From assembly GCA_024400495.1 (NCBI GenBank), contig JAKSMR010000008.1:1-64000 (forward strand): DNA of 64,000 nucleotides, in the 5' to 3' direction. Under the pieces are notes generated by a model. That model was not told the DNA's origin. It worked only from the letters and a program-made list of their open reading frames with translations, and did no database searches. This DNA is from Bacteroidales bacterium. GTDB taxonomy: Bacteria > Bacteroidota > Bacteroidia > Bacteroidales > P3. The translations under genes were made by a program, and so were the position numbers. Below, in pieces: positions 59,953 to 64,000 of this stretch; the first letter of the stretch is position 1, and each line of letters starts with the position of its first letter.

Positions 59953-61497
59953 ATGAAACGTTTATTGGCTCTGTTTTTAACTATTGTCCTTCTGGGCGGT
60001 TTCTCTTTTGCACAAAAAAGAGAGATTGGAAAGGTCAAAACTTTGGTTATCGACCCCGGCCACGGCGGCGACAAACCCGGTGCTATCGGTAAAAAAAGCA
60101 TGGAGAAAGATATCGTGCTTTCGGTGTCGTTGCTTTTTGGCAAACTGGTCGAAGACAACTTCCCTGATGTGAAAGTCATCTACACCCGAAATACCGACGT
60201 TGATATCTCCCTTGCCAATCGTGCCAATATGGCCAACAAGAACAAGGCCGACCTCTTCATCTCCATCCACGCCAACTCCCACACCACAGCACAGCCTACC
60301 GGAGTGGAGACCTTCGTCATGGGTCTCTCGCAGAGCCGCGCCAACATGGAAGTGGCCAAGAAAGAGAACGCCGACATCCTTCTGGAGGCAGGATACAAGA
60401 ACAACAGCGAATATCAGGGCTTTGATCCCAACTCGCCCGAGAGCTACGTCATGTTCGCCATGTACCAGAACGCCTATATCGACAAGAGCCTTGATTTCGC
60501 ACAATATATCCAAAACGAATACAAGTCGAGCCTCCGCACCATCAACCGCGGCGTTAAACAGGCCGAGCTCTTCGTTATCTATAAGACTGCCATGCCCTCC
60601 GTCCTCACCGAGATCGGCTTCATCAGCAATCCCGAAGAGGAGAACTTCATGACCAGCAAGGAAGGCCAGGCCAAGATCGCCCTCTGTCTCTTCAACGCTT
60701 TCTGCAACTACAAAGCCAACGTGGAGAACACCGCGCGCCTGGAGAACCCCTACATCAAGATTCCCGGCTATACCGCTCCCGCCAAGCCCGTCGTGAACAA
60801 GCTTGTCGTACCCGACTCGGTAAAAGCCCAGACCCGTGCTGCCTCTCCCGCTCCCAAGGCCGAGACACCCAAAGCCGAGCCCGAGAAGAAGGCCGAGGCT
60901 CCTATGGCTAAAGAAGAGACCAAACCCGTTGTCAAAGAAGAACCTAAGCCCGTTGCAAAGCCTATCGAGACAGAGAAGAAGGTAGAGACTCCTAAAGCCG
61001 AGCCCACACCTGAACCTACGGTTGAACCCAAGGCTGAGCCTAAGCCTGAACCCAAAGCAGAACCTAAAGTAGAGCCCAAAGTAGAACCTAAGCCCGAACC
61101 CAAACCCGTTGTCAAGGAAGAGCCCAAACCCCAACCCAAGGCCGAGGCTCCCAAGGTAGAACAGCCCGCTCCCAAACCCCAGACTCCTCCATCGCAACCT
61201 GCCCCCAAGACCGAGAGCAACGCCAACGGCGTGGTAACCTATAAGGTCCAGTTCCTCACCAGCGGCCGTATCCTGAAAGAAGGCGAGAGCGTCCTCAACG
61301 GCATCACCGGCTTCAGCTACTACGAGATGGGCGGCATCTACCGCTACACTATGGGCAACGAGACCAGTATCGAGAACGCCGTCGCTATCCAGAACGACCT
61401 CCGCGAGAAGGGCTTCAAAGACGCCTTCGTCATCGGATGGTACAACGGCCAACGTATTTCCCTCCAACAAGCAAAAGAAATCAAAGCTGGAAAATAA
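59953..61497 (+). CDS. N-acetylmuramoyl-L-alanine amidase with SPOR domain
   Basis: 514 residues. Signal peptide MKRLLALFLTIVLLGGFSFAQ. Amidase_3 catalytic domain (about 27-255) with the zinc/catalytic set: His in IDPGHGGDKPGAIG, Glu in KKSMEKDIV, His in FISIHANSH and Glu in LTEIGFISNPEE. A low-complexity linker of Pro/Lys/Glu repeats (about 300-420; units such as EPKPEPKAEPKVEPKVEPK) spans the periplasm. The end (about 428-510, YKVQFLTSGRILKEG, AVAIQNDLREKGFKDAFVIGWYNG) is a SPOR peptidoglycan-binding domain that targets denuded glycan at the division septum. Divergent from lptD. Confidence 0.93.
   Translation: MKRLLALFLTIVLLGGFSFAQKREIGKVKTLVIDPGHGGDKPGAIGKKSMEKDIVLSVSLLFGKLVEDNFPDVKVIYTRNTDVDISLANRANMANKNKADLFISIHANSHTTAQPTGVETFVMGLSQSRANMEVAKKENADILLEAGYKNNSEYQGFDPNSPESYVMFAMYQNAYIDKSLDFAQYIQNEYKSSLRTINRGVKQAELFVIYKTAMPSVLTEIGFISNPEEENFMTSKEGQAKIALCLFNAFCNYKANVENTARLENPYIKIPGYTAPAKPVVNKLVVPDSVKAQTRAASPAPKAETPKAEPEKKAEAPMAKEETKPVVKEEPKPVAKPIETEKKVETPKAEPTPEPTVEPKAEPKPEPKAEPKVEPKVEPKPEPKPVVKEEPKPQPKAEAPKVEQPAPKPQTPPSQPAPKTESNANGVVTYKVQFLTSGRILKEGESVLNGITGFSYYEMGGIYRYTMGNETSIENAVAIQNDLREKGFKDAFVIGWYNGQRISLQQAKEIKAGK
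60840..61220 (+). repeat. Repeats encoding the Pro/Lys/Glu linker
   Basis: Degenerate short repeats of the type GAACCTAAGCCC/GAGCCCAAA encode the EPKPEPKxEPK linker of the amidase; length variation by slippage is plausible. Confidence 0.75.
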
Positions 61498-61503
61498 GCA
61501 GCC

Positions 61504-62196
61504 ATGATACAGATACAGAATGTTACCAAACTATATGGCGACCAACGCGCTGTAGACAACGTAAGTTTTACCGTCAACGAAGGTGAGATCGTCGGTCTCC
61601 TCGGCCCCAACGGAGCCGGAAAGAGCACCCTGATGAAGATCATCACCTGCTTCCTCCCCCCCACCGAAGGAACTGTAAACGTATGCGGATATAGCATCTT
61701 CGACCAACCTATCGAGGTACGCCGCCAGATCGGCTATCTGCCCGAACAGAACCCCCTCTACCATGAGATGTATGTGCGCGAGTTCCTCCGTTTCATTGCC
61801 GGCATCTACAAACTCGACAACGTCAAAGACCGCGTGGAAGAGATTATCCGAGCCGTAGGCCTCACCCCCGAGTCGAACAAGAAGATCGGCGCCCTCTCCA
61901 AGGGCTACAAACAGCGTGTGGGCCTGGCGCAGGCTCTCATCCACGACCCCAAGGTGCTGATCCTCGACGAGCCCACTACAGGCCTCGACCCCAACCAGCT
62001 TGAGGAGATCCGCAGCCTCGTACGTCAGGTAGGAAAGAGCAAGGTCGTCCTGCTCTCCACACACATCATGCAAGAGGTGGAAGCCATGTGCACCCGTGCC
62101 ATCATCATCAACCACGGCAAGATCGTCTCCGACCAGCCCATGGCCGACCTCAAGGCCAATCAGCTCACCGAGCAGTTCCACAAGCTGACACTCTAG
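61504..62196 (+). CDS. ABC transporter ATP-binding protein, GldA-like
   Basis: 230 residues. Walker A GPNGAGKST (about 37-45), Q-loop GYLPEQNPLY, signature LSKGYKQRVGLAQAL, Walker B VLILDEPTTGLDP, H-loop LLSTHIMQEVEA. The opening IQIQNVTKLYGDQRAVDNVSF is close to GldA, the ATPase of the gliding-associated GldAFG transporter, but GldA usually runs to about 300 residues, so the C-terminal extension is missing. No permease gene (gldF/gldG) is adjacent. It begins 6 bp after the amidase gene and is probably co-transcribed. Confidence 0.88.
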   Translation: MIQIQNVTKLYGDQRAVDNVSFTVNEGEIVGLLGPNGAGKSTLMKIITCFLPPTEGTVNVCGYSIFDQPIEVRRQIGYLPEQNPLYHEMYVREFLRFIAGIYKLDNVKDRVEEIIRAVGLTPESNKKIGALSKGYKQRVGLAQALIHDPKVLILDEPTTGLDPNQLEEIRSLVRQVGKSKVVLLSTHIMQEVEAMCTRAIIINHGKIVSDQPMADLKANQLTEQFHKLTL

Positions 62197-62262
62197 AGCG
62201 AGACATCACGTCCGCCGAACGCCACCTTTTTTCTGAACTTTCACAAAAATACCCACAATATC

Positions 62263-63105
62263 ATGACCCGCCAAGAATTAATAGCCCTCATCCGCCAGCG
62301 CCAGTCCTTCCTTTGCGTTGGCCTCGATACCGACCTCAACAAGATTCCCGAGCTCCTCAAAGGCCAGCCCGATGCCGCTTTCAAGTTCAACAAAGCCATC
62401 ATCGACGCTACTATCGACTACACCGTGGCCTACAAACCCAACCTCGCTTTCTACGAAGCTATGGGCATCGAAGGTCTGCGCCAGCTCAAGCTCACCACCG
62501 ACTACCTCCACTCCCTCGACAAACCCGCTTTCCTTATTGCCGACGCCAAACGCGGCGACATCGGCAACACCTCCAAGTCCTACGCCAAGGCTTTCCTCAG
62601 CCCCGAAGGCGACTTCGACTTCGACTCCCTCACCATCGCCCCCTACATGGGCGAAGATAGCGTGACCCCCTTCCTGGCCTACGAAAACAAGTTCGTCATC
62701 CTTCTGGCGCTCACCTCCAACAAAGGTGCTTTCGACTTCCAGCTCTCCGTCAACAAAGAGAACGGCCAACGCCTCTTTGAGAACGTGCTTCAGCGCTCTC
62801 TTGACTGGGGTAATCCCGACAATATGATGTATGTTGTAGGAGCCACCAAGGCCGATATGCTCACCGACGTGCGCAAGATCGTTCCCGACAGCTTCCTCCT
62901 CGTCCCCGGCGTCGGCGCCCAAGGCGGCAGCCTCGAGGAAGTGTGCCGCTATGGCATGAACAAAGACTGCGGCCTCCTCGTCAACTCCAGCCGTGGTATC
63001 ATCTATGCCTCTAACGGCGAAGATTTTGCCGAGCGTGCCGGTCAGGAAGCCCAGAAGCTCCAACTCCAGATGGCCCAGGCCATGAAAGAACACGGCGTCC
63101 TCTAA
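62263..63105 (+). CDS. pyrF: Orotidine-5'-phosphate decarboxylase (long form)
   Basis: 280 residues. Makes UMP. Blocks: [42 protein letters not shown], catalytic D-x-K-R-x-D in [32 protein letters not shown], and [12 protein letters not shown]. The length and the DAKRGDI sequence place it in the type-2 (about 270-280 residue) group. Confidence 0.97.
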   Translation: MTRQELIALIRQRQSFLCVGLDTDLNKIPELLKGQPDAAFKFNKAIIDATIDYTVAYKPNLAFYEAMGIEGLRQLKLTTDYLHSLDKPAFLIADAKRGDIGNTSKSYAKAFLSPEGDFDFDSLTIAPYMGEDSVTPFLAYENKFVILLALTSNKGAFDFQLSVNKENGQRLFENVLQRSLDWGNPDNMMYVVGATKADMLTDVRKIVPDSFLLVPGVGAQGGSLEEVCRYGMNKDCGLLVNSSRGIIYASNGEDFAERAGQEAQKLQLQMAQAMKEHGVL

Positions 63106-63230
63106 GCTCTCCCCCCTCTAAAACGAGAAGTGCCCACGGCGCCTGATCCCGAGAAAGAGACTGGAACCACCTGTTGGACGAACCAATCCATTGCCCGATA
63201 TTCCGTCAACCCGTCAGAAACAGAACCCCT

Positions 63231-63794
63231 ATGCTAGAAAACCAAGAACTCCTGCGCCGACAGCGCCGCAATCTCCGCATCGTGCTCGTGCTGAGCCTGA
63301 TCGGGTCGTCCTATAGCTTCATCAACAACCTCTTCACCTGTATTGCGCTTCCGTTCCTCACCAGCCAGTACCAGGCGGGCGTGATGGAAGGACCCATCTC
63401 GCTCATGTGCAACATGGCTGGTGTGCCCGCCGATCTCTTCAAGGCCTCCTTCGAAGAGATGCTCGCCGTACCCCGCTCCTTCTACCTCATCAGCGGCCTC
63501 CTCTACGGCTGCTCCCTCGCAGGCGTGATACTCATGTTCTGCTTCAAGAAGAACGGCTTCCATTTCTACACCATCGCCCAGCTGCTCATCCTCATCGTCA
63601 CCATCCTCTTCCTCGGCAAGAGCCACGTGCCTCTGGGCGATATCATGTTCACAGCCCTCTTCATCGGCTACTATTTCCTTTCGCTGAAGAACCTCGGCAT
63701 CATCAACACCCCCGCCGAAAGCCAGCTGACTCAAGAACCCGAGAGCCAAAAGAACTCCGAGGAGGACGACCCCGAGAACACCAACGAGAACTAG
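63231..63794 (+). CDS. Membrane protein of unknown function
   Basis: 187 residues from the ATG at 63231 (MLENQELLRRQRRNLRIVLVL). Four hydrophobic helices: about 15-35 LRIVLVLSLIGSSYSFINNLF, 80-105 FYLISGLLYGCSLAGVILMFCF, 110-127 FYTIAQLLILIVTILFLG, and 135-150 IMFTALFIGYYFLSL; the tail is acidic (ESQKNSEEDDPENTNEN). No family name recalled. An earlier in-frame start at 63174 gives no better N-terminus. Confidence 0.75.
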   Translation: MLENQELLRRQRRNLRIVLVLSLIGSSYSFINNLFTCIALPFLTSQYQAGVMEGPISLMCNMAGVPADLFKASFEEMLAVPRSFYLISGLLYGCSLAGVILMFCFKKNGFHFYTIAQLLILIVTILFLGKSHVPLGDIMFTALFIGYYFLSLKNLGIINTPAESQLTQEPESQKNSEEDDPENTNEN

Positions 63795-63818
63795 GACAAC
63801 CCACAATCCTTAACTACC

Positions 63819-63850
63819 ACCACCCCGAAGGCTACCACCTCCGGGGTGGT
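63819..63850 (+). terminator. Hairpin after the membrane protein gene
   Basis: Stem ACCACCCCG/CGGGGTGGT (63819-63827/63842-63850); the following T-run is weak. The remaining bases to 64000 show no gene. Confidence 0.65.
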
Positions 63851-64000
63851 TCGTCTATATTTACAGCAAGACCGGTGGCATAATGGCCAACCGGAGAGCA
63901 ATATCGGGCTTGAGCGACAAAAAAAACACCTTTAGAAGGGGGAGAATACTATAGGAGGAGCCATGTAGGAAGATCTGTCCTATGGGGTAGGATACACTAA

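Overview
The window looks like chromosome of a Bacteroidales bacterium (phylum Bacteroidota). The evidence is type IX secretion (T9SS) C-terminal sorting domains of both the short type-A and the gliding-type (type-B) kind, a BspA-like leucine-rich repeat protein, DUF4369/TlpA thioredoxins, DUF4290 next to murA, a Bacteroidota-type LptD, a family S46 dipeptidyl peptidase, and several promoters with the Bacteroidota -7 box TAnnTTTG preceded about 20 nt upstream by TTG. No rRNA, tRNA, CRISPR array, transposase or phage gene was recognised.

Layout. 1-6.1 kb (minus strand): a run of secreted or surface proteins, namely a paralogous pair ending in (or cut before) a T9SS tail, a 459-residue secreted unknown, a BspA-like protein, and a truncated paralogue whose stop codon lies in a repeat element. 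6.5-11.3 kb (minus): a small unknown, aspartokinase, smpB, hpf, a Xer recombinase, rpsU and rpmB. 11.6-13.2 kb (plus): mutY-ssb. 13.4-17.3 kb (minus): pgi, manA, a thioredoxin and a tiny lipoprotein. 17.5-22.7 kb (plus): a membrane protein, efp, an M28/glutaminyl-cyclase-like lipoprotein, a Rieske-like lipoprotein, another lipoprotein and a DPP11-like S46 peptidase. 22.9-24.8 kb (minus): a radical SAM enzyme and a HAD phosphatase. 24.9-34.9 kb (plus): TPR protein, purD, S41 protease, TlpA thioredoxin, Nudix hydrolase, Mrp, Nfu, cobalamin adenosyltransferase, DUF2795, DUF2520 and ubiE. 35.0-38.4 kb (minus): a polysaccharide flippase overlapping a von Willebrand-like membrane protein. 38.8-50.1 kb (plus): beta-barrel-like protein, DUF4290, murA, PHP phosphatase, purB, ABC exporter, T9SS type-B cargo, nadK and ompA. 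51.1-59.9 kb (minus): galM, galK, a giant FAD/Fe-S oxidoreductase, a MerR regulator and lptD. 59.9-63.8 kb (plus): amidase with SPOR domain, GldA-like ATPase, pyrF and a membrane protein.

Together the genes mix housekeeping functions (purine and pyrimidine synthesis, peptidoglycan, LPS export, Fe-S assembly, translation rescue) with the secreted and periplasmic proteolysis expected of a peptide-using, probably host-associated anaerobe.

The most unusual content is between genes. (1) A family of MITE-like elements bounded by terminal inverted repeats of the type GGTAACCTCTAAAAATT appears as 472, 322, 130 and about 43 bp forms plus solo ends. The 130-bp form equals the 322-bp form minus exactly the 192 bp between two GGAAGCG direct repeats. 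(2) Five intergenic regions hold arrays with a strict 11-bp period but different unit sequences. Neither is explained by a coding function.
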